Assembly: GCF_031157255.1 (NCBI RefSeq)
Contig: NZ_JAVIFX010000003.1
Span: 346,363-410,362 of the forward strand
From: Bradyrhizobium sp. LHD-71
Lineage (GTDB): Bacteria > Pseudomonadota > Alphaproteobacteria > Rhizobiales > Xanthobacteraceae
Direction: 5' to 3'
DNA length: 64,000 nt
Of this stretch, positions 37,955-47,933 are shown one piece after another. A model generated the notes under the pieces. It searched no databases. It was not told the origin of the DNA and worked only from the letters and a program-made list of their open reading frames with translations. Position numbers and translations under genes: made by a program. Each line of letters opens with the position of its first letter. The first letter of the stretch is position 1.

Positions 37955-38350
37955 TTGAGCACCGACCATCTCTTTGTCTTCGGCACATTGCTGAGCGGCT
38001 ACGATCATCCGATGGCGCGGCTGTTGTCGCGCGAGGCGGATTTGATCGGCGAAGCGAGCTGCCGGGGACGTCTCTATCTCGTCAAGCATTATCCCGGCAT
38101 GGTGATTTCCGCCGACCAGGCCGAACAGGTGTTCGGCGAGCTCTACCGTCTGCGGCAGCCGCGCGAGCTGCTGCGCACGCTGGACGATTATGAAGGCTGC
38201 GGCGAGAACGACGTCAGGCCGCACGAGTTCGTCCGGCAGCATGTCGCCGTCGCGATGCGCGATCGCACGTTGCAGGCCTGGACCTATCTCTACAACCGTC
38301 CCGTGGCGCATCTTCCGCGCATCGCGTCGGGGCGGTTCCTGCAGCATTAG
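37955..38350 (+). CDS. Gamma-glutamylcyclotransferase (AIG2/GGCT family)
   Basis: The 131-residue protein begins with LFVFGTLLSG (about residues 6-15), the YGSLxxG-like substrate loop, with Phe in place of Tyr. LDDYEGCGEND near residues 69-79 holds the catalytic Glu position, and ends in the PVAHLPRI tail usual for the family. It would release 5-oxoproline from gamma-glutamyl compounds. I chose TTG 37955 because aaagagg lies 7 bp upstream and the protein has the family length. Confidence 0.82.
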   Translation: MSTDHLFVFGTLLSGYDHPMARLLSREADLIGEASCRGRLYLVKHYPGMVISADQAEQVFGELYRLRQPRELLRTLDDYEGCGENDVRPHEFVRQHVAVAMRDRTLQAWTYLYNRPVAHLPRIASGRFLQH

Positions 38351-38406
38351 GGCTCGGTCGCATGTGAATGCCGGGGACAAGCCTAGGCCCGGTCCCAACG
38401 AAACCC

Positions 38407-38412
38407 TATAAT
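38407..38412 (+). promoter_or_regulatory. Possible -10 element of dnaG
   Basis: A perfect TATAAT lies 28 bp before the dnaG start. No convincing -35 is visible 16-18 bp upstream, so this is a weak assignment. Confidence 0.35.
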
Positions 38413-38439
38413 GATCAGTCAGTCCTGACTTAGGTCCCC

Positions 38440-40464
38440 ATGCGTTTCACGCCCCAGTTTCTCGATGAGCTGCGTGCGCGGCTTCCGGTGTCGGAAGTCG
38501 TGGGCCGGCGCGTGAAGCTGAAGAAGGCGGGGCGCGAGTTCAAGGGCCTGTCGCCGTTCCAGCAGGAGAAGACGCCCTCGTTCTTCGTCAACGACCAGAA
38601 GCAGGCGTGGTTCGATTTTTCCTCGGGCCGGAACGGCAACATCTTCGACTTCGTCATGCATACCGAAGGCTGCTCGTTCCCGGAGGCGGTCGAACGGCTC
38701 GCGGCGATGGCCGGCCTCGCGATTCCGCAAAGCTCTCCTGATGCGGATCGCAAGGAGCAGCGGCGAAAAACGCTGCACGACGTGATGGAACTCGCGACGA
38801 CGTTCTTTGCTGAAACGCTGGCGTCGAAAAACGGCGCCAAGGCGCGCGGCTATCTCGCCGACCGTGGCATCGATCCGACAACCCAGCTCAAGTTCCGCAT
38901 GGGCTACGCCCCGCCGGAGCGCTTCGCGCTGAAGGAGCATCTCGGCAAGGCCGGCGTTCCGGTCGAGGACATGGTCGAGGCCGGGCTCCTGATCGGCGGC
39001 GACGACATTCCCGTGCCTTACGACCGGTTCCGCGACCGTGTGATGTTTCCGATTACCGACATGCGCGGCCGCGTCATCGCCTTCGGCGGTCGCGCGCTGG
39101 ATAAGGACGCGCCGGCGAAATACCTGAATTCGCCGGAGACGCCGCTGTTTCACAAGGGCGACAATCTCTACAACATCGCTGCGGCCCGCCAGGCCGCGCA
39201 CGAAGGCGCCACTCCGATCGTCGTCGAAGGCTATGTCGACGTGATCGCCATGGTGACGTCAGGCTTTCCGGCGGCGGTGGCGCCGCTCGGCACCGCGCTC
39301 ACCGAGAATCAGCTCGCGCTGCTCTGGCGCATGGCGGATGAGCCGATCCTCTGCTTCGACGGCGACCGGGCCGGGCAGAAAGCGGCGTTCCGCGCCGCCG
39401 ATCTCGCGCTTCCGCATCTGAAGCCCGGCAAGAGCCTGCGCTTCGCGCTTCTGCCTGAAGGACAGGATCCCGACGACCTCGCGCGCTCCGGCGGGCGTGC
39501 TGCGATCGAGGAGGTCGTCGCTGCCACGCGTCCGCTCGCCGAAATCATCTGGCAGCGGGAGGTCGAGGGCGGAACGTATGCGACGCCCGAACAGCGGGCG
39601 GCGCTGGAGGCGCGGATCAACGAGCTGGCGCAGAGCGTCCGCGACGAGGTGGTCCGCAAATATTATCGGCAGGATCTGCAGGAGCGGTTGCAACGACTGT
39701 TTCAGCCGGCAGGCGCCGATGGCGGCTACCGCAGCCACCGCGCCGGGCCGGGACAGGGCGGGTTCCCGCGGCAGCGGAACGAATCGGCATCGCGTTTTCC
39801 GCGCCCCGGCACAGGTTTCGGCGGCCGGGGTGGTAACGGACGAGGTTTTGCACAGGCAGGCGCTGCCGCGTTTCGGCAGGGGCCGTATCAGCCGGCGAGC
39901 GCGCAGCTCGCAGCGAGCCCGCTGGTGCGCGGTCAGCGTTCGGTGCTGTCCCGGCGCGAGGCGTTGATCCTGCTCATGCTGATCAACCACCCTTGGTTGT
40001 TGCACGATCATCTCGAAGAAGTCGCTGCGCTCGAGCTCGCGCATCCGCAAGCGCATCGCCTGCGAGCTGCGATCATCGCCGCATGGGCCGGCGACCATCA
40101 TCATTCCGGCGAGCCGGATGAGCAAAGCGAGAAGCTGCGTGCGGACCTGGTCAAGGCCGGATTTTCGGAGCTACTTCAAAGGGTTGAACGATCGATTACA
40201 ACCGCAGCGGTGTGGGGTGCGCAAGCGGGAGCAGCGATCGATGATGTTTTGGCGACTTGGAAGCAACTCGTTGCCTTGCATCATCAATGGCATTCCCTAC
40301 TTAGGGAATTGAGGGACGCCGAACTGGCCCTGGGTCAGGACGCGACCGAATCCAATTATGGCTGGTTGCGGGACGTGAAGACGAGACTCGCTGCCATGGA
40401 AGGCACCGAAGCCCTGATCGAGGGCTTTGGGGAATTGTCCGGACGGGCCCAGAAGGGCATGTAG
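38440..40464 (+). CDS. dnaG: DNA primase
   Basis: The 674-residue protein starts with the zinc-finger domain typical of DnaG, although the expected Cys-His-Cys-Cys ligands are reduced: GLSPFQQEKTPSFFVNDQKQAWFDF is the family region but lacks the usual cysteines. The catalytic TOPRIM part is intact, with VVEGYVDVIAM (about residues 262-272) and CFDGDRAGQKAAFRAAD (about 305-321). A Gly/Arg-rich linker near 425-470 precedes the C-terminal helicase-binding domain. It makes RNA primers for replication. It lies upstream of rpoD, a common arrangement. Confidence 0.95.
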   Translation: MRFTPQFLDELRARLPVSEVVGRRVKLKKAGREFKGLSPFQQEKTPSFFVNDQKQAWFDFSSGRNGNIFDFVMHTEGCSFPEAVERLAAMAGLAIPQSSPDADRKEQRRKTLHDVMELATTFFAETLASKNGAKARGYLADRGIDPTTQLKFRMGYAPPERFALKEHLGKAGVPVEDMVEAGLLIGGDDIPVPYDRFRDRVMFPITDMRGRVIAFGGRALDKDAPAKYLNSPETPLFHKGDNLYNIAAARQAAHEGATPIVVEGYVDVIAMVTSGFPAAVAPLGTALTENQLALLWRMADEPILCFDGDRAGQKAAFRAADLALPHLKPGKSLRFALLPEGQDPDDLARSGGRAAIEEVVAATRPLAEIIWQREVEGGTYATPEQRAALEARINELAQSVRDEVVRKYYRQDLQERLQRLFQPAGADGGYRSHRAGPGQGGFPRQRNESASRFPRPGTGFGGRGGNGRGFAQAGAAAFRQGPYQPASAQLAASPLVRGQRSVLSRREALILLMLINHPWLLHDHLEEVAALELAHPQAHRLRAAIIAAWAGDHHHSGEPDEQSEKLRADLVKAGFSELLQRVERSITTAAVWGAQAGAAIDDVLATWKQLVALHHQWHSLLRELRDAELALGQDATESNYGWLRDVKTRLAAMEGTEALIEGFGELSGRAQKGM

Positions 40465-40535
40465 CGAAACCCGTTTGTCCCGTCGGGAACCAGAAAAAGA
40501 CTCGCCAAAACGGATGTTTGGCCGCAGATACAGGG

Positions 40536-40551
40536 TTAATCGAGGTTTAAC
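40536..40551 (+). promoter_or_regulatory. Perfect CtrA-type box between dnaG and rpoD
   Basis: TTAATCGAGGTTTAAC matches the full CtrA consensus TTAA-N7-TTAAC at all nine defined positions. It lies 190 bp before the rpoD start, in the intergenic region. CtrA is the master cell-cycle regulator of alphaproteobacteria. Binding is inferred from the motif. Confidence 0.6.
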
Positions 40552-40585
40552 GAGACTCCGCCCTATTAGTAGAGGGCAACGAATC

Positions 40586-40615
40586 GGGTGGCGCCCTCAA
40601 GGCACCGCCCCTTTT
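40586..40615 (+). terminator. Probable terminator after dnaG
   Basis: gggtggcgcc and ggcaccgccc (40586-40610) form a 10-bp stem with one G-T wobble and one mismatch over a 5-base loop, followed by cTTTT. It would separate dnaG from rpoD transcription. Confidence 0.6.
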
Positions 40616-40740
40616 CTGCGTAGGGCGCATGCGGTCAGCCGCAAGGCGGGGATGAACAAATCGGAGGCGGGGTTATTGCCTCCAAGCGATTGAGACGAGT
40701 TGAGCGCGCAAGCGGCAAGGCGCGTTGCAGGAGCGGATGA

Positions 40741-42873
40741 ATGGCCACGAAGGCGAAAGCAGCGGTACAAGTGAAGGAAGTCGCCAAGGCGGAGAGGCCG
40801 GCCGAGGCGCCCGAAAAGGAAGCGGCCGACGCTCCTTCCGGTCCTTTGCTCGATCTGTCTGACGCCGCCGTCAAGAAAATGATCAAGCAGGCGAAGAAGC
40901 GCGGCTTCGTCACTTTCGATCAGCTCAATGAAGTGCTTCCGTCGGAATCGACCTCGCCCGAGCAGATCGAGGACGTGATGGCGATGCTCTCGGACATGGG
41001 CATCAACGTCTCCGAGAACGACGACGAGAACGAGGACGAGGACAAGGAAGACGACGACGAGCCCGATACCGAGCTCGTCGAGGTCACGCAGAAGGCCGTC
41101 ACCGAAACCAAGAAGTCCGAGCCGGGCGAACGCACCGACGATCCCGTGCGCATGTATCTGCGCGAGATGGGTTCGGTCGAGCTGCTCTCGCGCGAGGGCG
41201 AAATCGCCATCGCCAAGCGCATCGAGGCTGGTCGCGAGGCGATGATCGCCGGGCTCTGCGAAAGCCCGCTGACGTTCCAGGCCATCATCATCTGGCGCGA
41301 CGAACTGAACGAAGGAAAGATCTTCCTCCGCGACATCATCGATCTCGAGGCGACCTACGCCGGTCCCGAGGCCAAGGGCGGCGCTGCCCCCATGACCGGT
41401 GAGGACGGCCAGCCGCTCGCAGCCAATTCCGGCAACGGCGCGTCTGCGCCGCAGGCGCTGTCGTCAGCCGCGGTTGCGACGGTCGCGCCGCCTGCAGCTC
41501 CGCCGTCGGCGACGCCGTTCCGCGCTGCTCCGGCCGACGCCGAGGAGAAGGACCCGGGCGAGTCCGCAGCGGAAGCGGACATGGACGACGACGAGTTCGA
41601 GAACGCGATGTCGCTTGCCGCCATCGAGGCCGAACTGAAGCCGCGCGTGGTCGAGACCTTCGACAAGATCGCCAACGAGTACAAGAAGCTGCGGCGCCTG
41701 CAGGAGCAGGACATCCAGAACCGGCTGCAGAACGAGACGCTGTCGCCGTCGCAGGAACGCAAGTACAAGAAGCTGAAGGACGAGATCATCCTCGAGGTGA
41801 AGTCGCTGCGGCTGAACCAGCTGCGCATCGACTCGCTTGTCGAGCAGCTCTACGACATCAACAAGAAGCTCGTCTCCTATGAAGGCCGGCTGTTCCGGCT
41901 GGGCGACGGCCACGGCGTCTCGCGCGAAGACTTCCTGCGCAACTACACCGGCTCGGAGCTTGATCCGCGCTGGCTCAACCGCGTCTCGAAGCTCTCCAGC
42001 AAGGGCTGGAAGAATTTCGTCGCGCACGAGAAGGATCGCATCAAGGATCTGCGCGGCGAGATCCATGCGCTCGCCGAACTGACCGGTCTCGAGATCGGTG
42101 AGTTCCGCAAGATCGTGCTCGGCGTGCAGAAGGGCGAGCGCGAGGCGCGGCAGGCGAAGAAGGAAATGGTCGAGGCGAACCTGCGTCTCGTCATCTCCAT
42201 CGCCAAGAAATACACCAACCGCGGCCTGCAGTTCCTCGACTTGATCCAGGAAGGCAACATCGGCTTGATGAAGGCGGTCGACAAGTTCGAATACCGCCGC
42301 GGCTACAAGTTCTCGACCTACGCCACGTGGTGGATCCGGCAGGCGATCACGCGAAGCATCGCCGACCAGGCGCGCACTATCCGCATTCCGGTGCACATGA
42401 TCGAGACGATCAACAAGATCGTCCGCACCTCGCGCCAGATGCTCAACGAGATCGGCCGCGAGCCGACCCCGGAAGAGCTCGCCGAGAAGCTCGGCATGCC
42501 GCTGGAGAAGGTGCGCAAGGTTCTGAAGATCGCCAAGGAGCCGTTGTCGCTGGAAACGCCGGTAGGCGATGAGGAAGACTCGCACCTCGGCGACTTCATC
42601 GAGGACAAGAACGCGATCCTGCCCATCGATGCTGCGATCCAGTCGAACCTGCGCGAGACCACCACGCGCGTGCTCGCCTCGCTCACGCCGCGCGAAGAGC
42701 GCGTGCTGCGCATGCGCTTCGGCATCGGCATGAACACCGACCACACGCTGGAAGAGGTCGGCCAGCAGTTCTCGGTCACCCGCGAACGCATCCGCCAGAT
42801 CGAGGCGAAGGCGCTGCGCAAGCTGAAGCATCCGTCGAGGTCGCGCAAGCTGCGCAGCTTCCTGGACAACTGA
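40741..42873 (+). CDS. rpoD: RNA polymerase primary sigma factor
   Basis: The 710-residue sigma-70 has region 1.1 near residues 40-90, a long acidic segment ([18 protein letters not shown]), an Ala/Pro-rich insert (about residues 205-285), and the non-conserved region. Region 2 is canonical ([36 protein letters not shown], about 502-537, with -10 recognition and melting). Region 4.2 is at the end ([22 protein letters not shown], about 679-700). AGGAG lies 8 bp before ATG 40741. It follows dnaG and ends at a strong terminator. Confidence 0.97.
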   Translation: MATKAKAAVQVKEVAKAERPAEAPEKEAADAPSGPLLDLSDAAVKKMIKQAKKRGFVTFDQLNEVLPSESTSPEQIEDVMAMLSDMGINVSENDDENEDEDKEDDDEPDTELVEVTQKAVTETKKSEPGERTDDPVRMYLREMGSVELLSREGEIAIAKRIEAGREAMIAGLCESPLTFQAIIIWRDELNEGKIFLRDIIDLEATYAGPEAKGGAAPMTGEDGQPLAANSGNGASAPQALSSAAVATVAPPAAPPSATPFRAAPADAEEKDPGESAAEADMDDDEFENAMSLAAIEAELKPRVVETFDKIANEYKKLRRLQEQDIQNRLQNETLSPSQERKYKKLKDEIILEVKSLRLNQLRIDSLVEQLYDINKKLVSYEGRLFRLGDGHGVSREDFLRNYTGSELDPRWLNRVSKLSSKGWKNFVAHEKDRIKDLRGEIHALAELTGLEIGEFRKIVLGVQKGEREARQAKKEMVEANLRLVISIAKKYTNRGLQFLDLIQEGNIGLMKAVDKFEYRRGYKFSTYATWWIRQAITRSIADQARTIRIPVHMIETINKIVRTSRQMLNEIGREPTPEELAEKLGMPLEKVRKVLKIAKEPLSLETPVGDEEDSHLGDFIEDKNAILPIDAAIQSNLRETTTRVLASLTPREERVLRMRFGIGMNTDHTLEEVGQQFSVTRERIRQIEAKALRKLKHPSRSRKLRSFLDN

Positions 42874-42902
42874 GCGCAGACGGTCAGTCTGTGCTGACCA
42901 GA

Positions 42903-42927
42903 ACGGCGGGCGGGAGCCCGCCGTTTT
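42903..42927 (+). terminator. Terminator of rpoD
   Basis: acggcgggc (42903-42911) pairs with gcccgccgt (42916-42924) over ggga and is followed by TTTTgTTTT. It lies 30 bp after the rpoD stop. Confidence 0.92.
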
Positions 42928-43081
42928 GTTTTGGCCAAACTGATAGCGCGGTCCGCAAGCGCTGCCCATCAATGGACGCCGGGACGTCCTGCAAAAGCCC
43001 TGATCCATACCTATCGGGCGGCGGCAGTGGCGCTCGGCTTCGACCGGCAGCGCCGGTTGCATCAGGTGAGACGTTGCAGGA

Positions 43082-44254
43082 ATGACAGGTACGTTGAAGT
43101 CGGTTCAGTCCGCCGGGAGCGGCGCGCGACGCACCGATCTCGACGGGGTGCGTATTCTGATCTGTGCCGCCATCATCCTGGCCCATGCGCTGCTGATCTT
43201 TGCGGCCGAGCCGCGGTATCACCTGAAGAGCGAGCAGCCACTGGTGCTGGCGTCCGTCCTCTACGAGTTCATGCGCATCACGACTCTGCCGGTGTTCTTC
43301 GTGCTGGCTGGCTGGTCGGCGCTGACGTCGTTGCGCGGACGTGGTGCCGGCCGTTTCGTGCGGGAGAGGGTGACGCGCTTGCTGCCGCCGCTTGTCGCCG
43401 GGACACTGCTGTTCGGACCGGTCATCAAATACATCGAACTGAGCCACGGCCGTGACATGGGCCTGCACGGCTTCCGGCTGGTCGATGCGCTGCATATCGC
43501 TTTCCTTGATTTCCTTCCCGGCAGCCTGACGAAGGTGAAGCTGGTGAGCTGGTCGCACCTCTGGTTCCTCGCTTACCTGTTCCTGATCTCGTTGTTGCTG
43601 CTGCCTCTTTTGGTGCGGCTTGCGCGGCGTGTGCCGGTCGCGGCCTTGCCCGCAGCGCCCGTGGTCTATCTCCCCGCATTTGTCATGGCGGCGCTGTTGG
43701 TGGCGTTCGACGGCTACTGGCCATTCCTGCCGAACCTCGTCACCGACAAAAGCAATCTTGGCTATTTCACGCTGTGTTTTGCCGTGGGAGCTGGACTAGC
43801 CGCCTGGCCGGGCTTCGAGATGCGTCTGCGCATCGAGGCGCCATGTCTGTTGGCGCTCATGCTGCTGGCCTTTGCCGGCGTCGTTTTGTGCGGTGAATCC
43901 GCGGCCGGCCGCGTGTTCGTTGGCTTCACCGCATGGGGGGCCATTGGCGCCGGGCTCGGGTTTGCCGCGCGCGTCAGGCCGGCTGCGAGCCCGACATTGG
44001 CCTATCTGAGCGAGGCGACGCTTCCGGTCTACATCGTGCACCACGTGCCATTGCTGCTGCTCGGCGCGGCCGTGCTGCCACTCGCCATTCCGGCATGGAT
44101 CAAGATCGCACTGATCGCTTCAGGAACGAGCGTGATCTCGCTGGCGGCCTTTCACTGGCTGATCAGGCCCTGGCGCTCCGTGCGCCTGCTGATGGGCATG
44201 GGCGCCCCAAAGGCCGCCATGCCTGTGCCGAATCCGACCGGCGCCCCGGCCTGA
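43082..44254 (+). CDS. Acyltransferase_3-family membrane protein
   Basis: The 390-residue protein has about ten hydrophobic segments. The N-terminus has RRTDLDGVRILICAAIILAHALLIF, with the family's LDGxR and a His in the first helix, and VFFVLAGWSAL and RERVTRLLPPL follow. The fold is that of membrane O-acyltransferases that modify glycans or glucans, such as OpgC. Substrate is unknown. It lies 208 bp after rpoD and is monocistronic. Confidence 0.85.
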   Translation: MTGTLKSVQSAGSGARRTDLDGVRILICAAIILAHALLIFAAEPRYHLKSEQPLVLASVLYEFMRITTLPVFFVLAGWSALTSLRGRGAGRFVRERVTRLLPPLVAGTLLFGPVIKYIELSHGRDMGLHGFRLVDALHIAFLDFLPGSLTKVKLVSWSHLWFLAYLFLISLLLLPLLVRLARRVPVAALPAAPVVYLPAFVMAALLVAFDGYWPFLPNLVTDKSNLGYFTLCFAVGAGLAAWPGFEMRLRIEAPCLLALMLLAFAGVVLCGESAAGRVFVGFTAWGAIGAGLGFAARVRPAASPTLAYLSEATLPVYIVHHVPLLLLGAAVLPLAIPAWIKIALIASGTSVISLAAFHWLIRPWRSVRLLMGMGAPKAAMPVPNPTGAPA

Positions 44255-44266
44255 AGCGTCCTGCAT

Positions 44267-45550
44267 CTACGCCGCATTCAGCGCCTGCGCGATGTCGGCG
44301 ATCAGGTCGGACGGATTCTCGATGCCGATTGACAGGCGGATCGTCGAATCGAGAACGCCGATCTTCTGGCGGATGTCGGCCGGAACGCCCGAGTGGGTCA
44401 TGCTTGCGGGCAGGCTCGCGAGCGACTCGGTGCCGCCGAGGCTGACCGCCAGCTTGATGATCTGCAGCGCGTTCAGGAATTTGAAGGCGGCGGCCTGACC
44501 GCCGACAATGTCGAACGAGAACGTGGAGCCTGCCCCGGTGCATTGGCGGGCGAATACGCGGCCGGTGGGCGAGGATTCGTCGTAGTGCGCCAGGTAGTGG
44601 ACCTTCGCCACCTTCGGGTGATCGTGCAGATAATCCGCCACGAGGCGCGCGTTCTGGTCGGCCTTTTCCATGCGGAGGCTCAGCGTCTCGAGCGACCGGC
44701 TGATCATCCAGCAGGAGTGAGGGTCCAGCTGGGTGCCGATGGCGCCGCGCAGCGCCTTGATGTCCTTCATGATGGCCTTCGAGCCGAGTGCTGCGCCTGC
44801 GATCAGGTCGGAGTGACCGCCGACATATTTTGTCAGCGAATACAGCGACAGATCCGCACCGTGCTCGATCGGGCGCTGAAACACCGGACCGAGCAACGTG
44901 TTGTCGCACACGACGATCGGCGTATGTCCCTGCGCCTTGCCGATCATCTCGGCCGTGCGGCGGACAAGAGCGATATCGACCAGGCCATTGGTCGGATTGG
45001 CCGGGGTTTCGATGAAGATCATGGCCACGCGACCCGCGCGCATCGCGTCCTCTGCAGCCATCCTGACCGCGTCTTCGTCGATGCCGTCGGCGAATCCGAC
45101 GGCGCCGATGGCGAGGCCTGCGAGCGTCTTTGCAAGCAGGGTTTCAGTCCCGCCATAGAGAGGTTGCGAGTGCAGAATGACATCGCCGGGACGGGCGAAG
45201 GCGAGGATCGTGGTGGCGATCGCCGCCATGCCGGATGAGAACAGCGCGCAATTCTCGGTGCGCTCGTAGATCGCGAGCCGGTCCTCGACGATCTCGCTGT
45301 TGGGGTGATTGAAGCGCGAATAGACCAGCCCCGCGCCCATCCCCTCGGGAGGTTCGCGCCGTCCCGCGACGAAGTCGAAGAAGTCCTGTCCGTCCTCGGC
45401 GGTCTTGAAGACGAAGGTCGAGGTCAAAAACACTGGCGGCTTGACGGCCCCTTCCGACAGTTGCGGATCGTAGCCGTAGTTCAGCATCAGCGTTTCGGGA
45501 TGAAGCGTGTGATTGCCGATTTGGGTCTTCGACGGAAACGGTTTCACCAT
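44267..45550 (-). CDS. Cystathionine gamma-synthase/lyase-type PLP enzyme
   Basis: This 427-residue gamma-family enzyme has the PLP-binding lysine in [20 protein letters not shown], near residue 233. Tyr near 95 is in [12 protein letters not shown], and [27 protein letters not shown] closes the active site. It acts on cystathionine, homoserine esters or methionine. The family covers cystathionine gamma-synthase, methionine gamma-lyase and O-acylhomoserine sulfhydrylase, which cannot be separated from sequence by eye. I start at ATG 45550. No SAM riboswitch is visible upstream. Confidence 0.88.
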   Translation of the reverse strand: MVKPFPSKTQIGNHTLHPETLMLNYGYDPQLSEGAVKPPVFLTSTFVFKTAEDGQDFFDFVAGRREPPEGMGAGLVYSRFNHPNSEIVEDRLAIYERTENCALFSSGMAAIATTILAFARPGDVILHSQPLYGGTETLLAKTLAGLAIGAVGFADGIDEDAVRMAAEDAMRAGRVAMIFIETPANPTNGLVDIALVRRTAEMIGKAQGHTPIVVCDNTLLGPVFQRPIEHGADLSLYSLTKYVGGHSDLIAGAALGSKAIMKDIKALRGAIGTQLDPHSCWMISRSLETLSLRMEKADQNARLVADYLHDHPKVAKVHYLAHYDESSPTGRVFARQCTGAGSTFSFDIVGGQAAAFKFLNALQIIKLAVSLGGTESLASLPASMTHSGVPADIRQKIGVLDSTIRLSIGIENPSDLIADIAQALNAA

Positions 45551-45681
45551 GGCCTGTCTCGCTGTCTGGTCTGCCGCTGATTTAAACGCGCGCGCAGAGC
45601 GCATCGTGGTGCCCGCGTTCGTCCGGCAAGATCACTTTTTCGTCACGGGTCGAATTGCGCGCACCTGTGCACAAGCCCTAA

Positions 45682-45727
45682 AGCATTTTCCGGAAAGGTG
45701 GATACCGGCTTTCCGCAAGAAAATGCG
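45682..45727. repeat. Dispersed palindromic repeat
   Basis: agcattttc...ggaaag and ctttcc...gaaaatgc form a nested inverted repeat of about 46 bp. It lies between the cystathionine gamma-synthase-like gene and the MFS gene. It resembles an aagcattttc/gaaaatgc element I know from Bradyrhizobium-type genomes. Confidence 0.6.
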
Positions 45728-45731
45728 ACCT

Positions 45732-47087
45732 CTAGGCCCCTTGGCCCTGTCGTCTCGCCCGCATCTCGTCGCTGGGCTTGATATCCTTTGACCTGCTGTA
45801 GATCGTGACCGCTGTGATCAACACCACGGTGAGGGTGGCGAACAATGCACGGTAGGCGCTCTCCGAGCGGGCGCCGTCGGCCAATGGCTCGAAGGCGCCG
45901 ACGATCAGGCCGGAGAGCGTCTGCATGCAGGCGACGCCGAACATCACCGCGGTGTTGATCGTTGCCATGCCGCGCCCGATCAAGCGGTCGGGAAAGATGC
46001 CGCGACCGTGTGTCATCACCATGGTGCTGGCGGCAGAGAAGAAGCCGATGACGAGAATGGCGCCGACCGGCACCCAGATCGGCGGATGCGACACAAGCGC
46101 CAGCGTGGCGAGCATGGAGACCGTCACCATGCTGCCGCCGACGGCGATCCATTTGCGCGTGTCGAGGAGGCGGTCGAGCGGGCCGAACGCGAGCATGCCG
46201 AACTGATAGGCGATGACGGCGGCGAACAGCACGTTGCCTGCCTCGATCGGGCTCAGGCCATGCACCTCGCGCAAGTACGGCCCGCCCCACAGGCCTTGCA
46301 CCGTGAACGTGCAGGCGTAATTGCAGAAGTTCAGAGCGAGGATCGGCCACAGGCGGCGGTTGCGCAGCACCTCCAACAGGCCTTGCAGCATTTCGCGTGG
46401 CGGTTCTGGGCTGCGGGCCAGGAAGGGATGGCCGGCTGGTGCATCGCGCACCACCAGCCAGACGGCTACAGTTGCAAGCGCAGTGAAGACGACAACGCCC
46501 GCGAATGCCGTGCGCCAGCCGACGGTTTCCGCCGCCCAGGCCAGCGGCGTGGTGGCGGCGAGATTGCCGAGCAGTCCGATCGACATGACCATGGCCACGA
46601 GGGTGGAGAAGCGATCCGGCGGAAACCAGCGGGAGATCACCACCATGCTGCCGATGAGCATGACGCCGAAGCCCGCGCCCATCAGCACGCGACCGGTCAG
46701 CAGCATCGGCCAGCTCTGCGCCAGCGTGAAGATGACGCCGCCGGTGGTGGCGAGAACGAGCATCCCGACGACCGTGCGGCGCGGGCCGAACCGGTCGAAG
46801 AAGAAGCCGCAAGGGATCTGCATTGCAGCAAAGCCGAAGAAGAACGCGCCGGTGAGCGTGCCGAGTGCCTCGGGCCCGATGCTCAAGTCGTGCATCAGCT
46901 CGAGGCCGATGGTGACGTTGGCGGCGCGGAAGAAGTGGCTCGCGACATAGGCCGTCGCCAATGTGGCGACGATGATCAAGCCCCGGCGGTGCGGGAAGGG
47001 CTGCCGCTCGCTGGACCGCTCAGGCGGGCGTTGTCCCGCTTCGTGTTGAAGTTGTTCGGCCGTCATTTTCGTCTGCGAGGCTAACAT
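45732..47087 (-). CDS. Major facilitator superfamily transporter
   Basis: The 451-residue protein has 12 hydrophobic segments. Loop 2-3 has the MFS signature FFDRFGPRRTVVGMLVL (about residues 98-114), and TM4 GRVLMGAGFGVMLIGSMVVISRWF is typical of organic-anion or nitrate/nitrite-type carriers. Substrate is unclear. It starts 24 bp after the nikE stop, so it is probably read as the last gene of the nik operon and may belong to it functionally. ATG 47066 is an alternative start. Confidence 0.85.
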   Translation of the reverse strand: MLASQTKMTAEQLQHEAGQRPPERSSERQPFPHRRGLIIVATLATAYVASHFFRAANVTIGLELMHDLSIGPEALGTLTGAFFFGFAAMQIPCGFFFDRFGPRRTVVGMLVLATTGGVIFTLAQSWPMLLTGRVLMGAGFGVMLIGSMVVISRWFPPDRFSTLVAMVMSIGLLGNLAATTPLAWAAETVGWRTAFAGVVVFTALATVAVWLVVRDAPAGHPFLARSPEPPREMLQGLLEVLRNRRLWPILALNFCNYACTFTVQGLWGGPYLREVHGLSPIEAGNVLFAAVIAYQFGMLAFGPLDRLLDTRKWIAVGGSMVTVSMLATLALVSHPPIWVPVGAILVIGFFSAASTMVMTHGRGIFPDRLIGRGMATINTAVMFGVACMQTLSGLIVGAFEPLADGARSESAYRALFATLTVVLITAVTIYSRSKDIKPSDEMRARRQGQGA

Positions 47088-47111
47088 GCGTCCGCCGCAA
47101 GCAGAAGGCTG

Positions 47112-47933
47112 TCAGCCGACCTTCACCAGGTTCGTGTCCTCGGCAACCGGCCGCGGTTTTGGGAAAGCGGGCAGGATCGCAGCCTTGAGACGTCGCGCCG
47201 CGGGATGTTCGAACTCGAAGCCCTGCTTGACGGCCCGCTGTTCGACGATTCTGCCTTCGTCCAGAACGATCACGCGCGAGCAGAAGCGTTCTACGAGCCG
47301 CAGATCGTGCGTGATGAACAAGAAAGAGACCCTTGCCCGCGTCTGCAGCTCGCGAAGGAGGTCAAGCATCTGCATCTGCAGGAGCAGGTCGAGATTCGAA
47401 ACCGCTTCGTCGAGCACGATCAGCTTCGGCTCGGGCGCAAGTGCGCGTGCGATGCAGACGCGTTGAAGCTGACCTCCGCTCATCTGCGCTGGCCGCTTGG
47501 TCGTATCCTGCGGTCGCAATCCGACGCTCGCGAGCAGCTCGGCCACTTTCGCCGAGCGTTCCTTCTCTCCCAATGCCGTCAGGTGGCGCAGCGGCTCGGC
47601 GATGATCGCCTCGATGCTGTGTCGCGGATTGACGGCGCTGATCGGATCCTGGAAGACCATCTGCACCACGCGCCGATAGGCGAACCAGTCCGCCCGCGAA
47701 AATGCCCGCAGCGACCGACCTTCGAAAAGCACGTCGCCCTCGTTCGGATGCTCAAGTCCTGCGAGCAGGCGTGCCAGCGTGCTCTTGCCGCAACCGCTTT
47801 GTCCGACCAGCGCGACAGTCTCGCCCTCGGCGATCTGAAGCGAGACGTTCTGCAAGGCGACGTGCGTCTTCGTCCCCGTCAGCGAGAAGCTTCGGTATAC
47901 GCGCGAGACGTTTGTTGTGGACAGCAAACTCAT
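47112..47933 (-). CDS. nikE: Nickel ABC transporter ATPase NikE
   Basis: The 273-residue ATPase shows Walker [17 protein letters not shown] (residues 43-58), the signature MSGGQLQRV near 149-157, Walker [14 protein letters not shown] near 170-182 and the switch His in FLFITHDL. The oligopeptide/nickel C-terminal extension is present, without a clear cysteine-rich cluster. It overlaps nikD by 4 bp. Its role in nickel uptake follows from the strongly NikA-like binding protein in the operon; on its own it could equally be a DppF-type ATPase. Confidence 0.85.
   Translation of the reverse strand: MSLLSTTNVSRVYRSFSLTGTKTHVALQNVSLQIAEGETVALVGQSGCGKSTLARLLAGLEHPNEGDVLFEGRSLRAFSRADWFAYRRVVQMVFQDPISAVNPRHSIEAIIAEPLRHLTALGEKERSAKVAELLASVGLRPQDTTKRPAQMSGGQLQRVCIARALAPEPKLIVLDEAVSNLDLLLQMQMLDLLRELQTRARVSFLFITHDLRLVERFCSRVIVLDEGRIVEQRAVKQGFEFEHPAARRLKAAILPAFPKPRPVAEDTNLVKVG

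Noticed and set aside
41464..43062. Long minus-strand frame opposite rpoD
   Set aside because: It is antisense to rpoD; the composition is that of a shadow frame and no promoter or RBS supports it.
45551..45680. SAM riboswitch upstream of the cystathionine gamma-synthase-like gene
   Set aside because: I found no SAM-II or SAM-I core sequence or pseudoknot in the leader.
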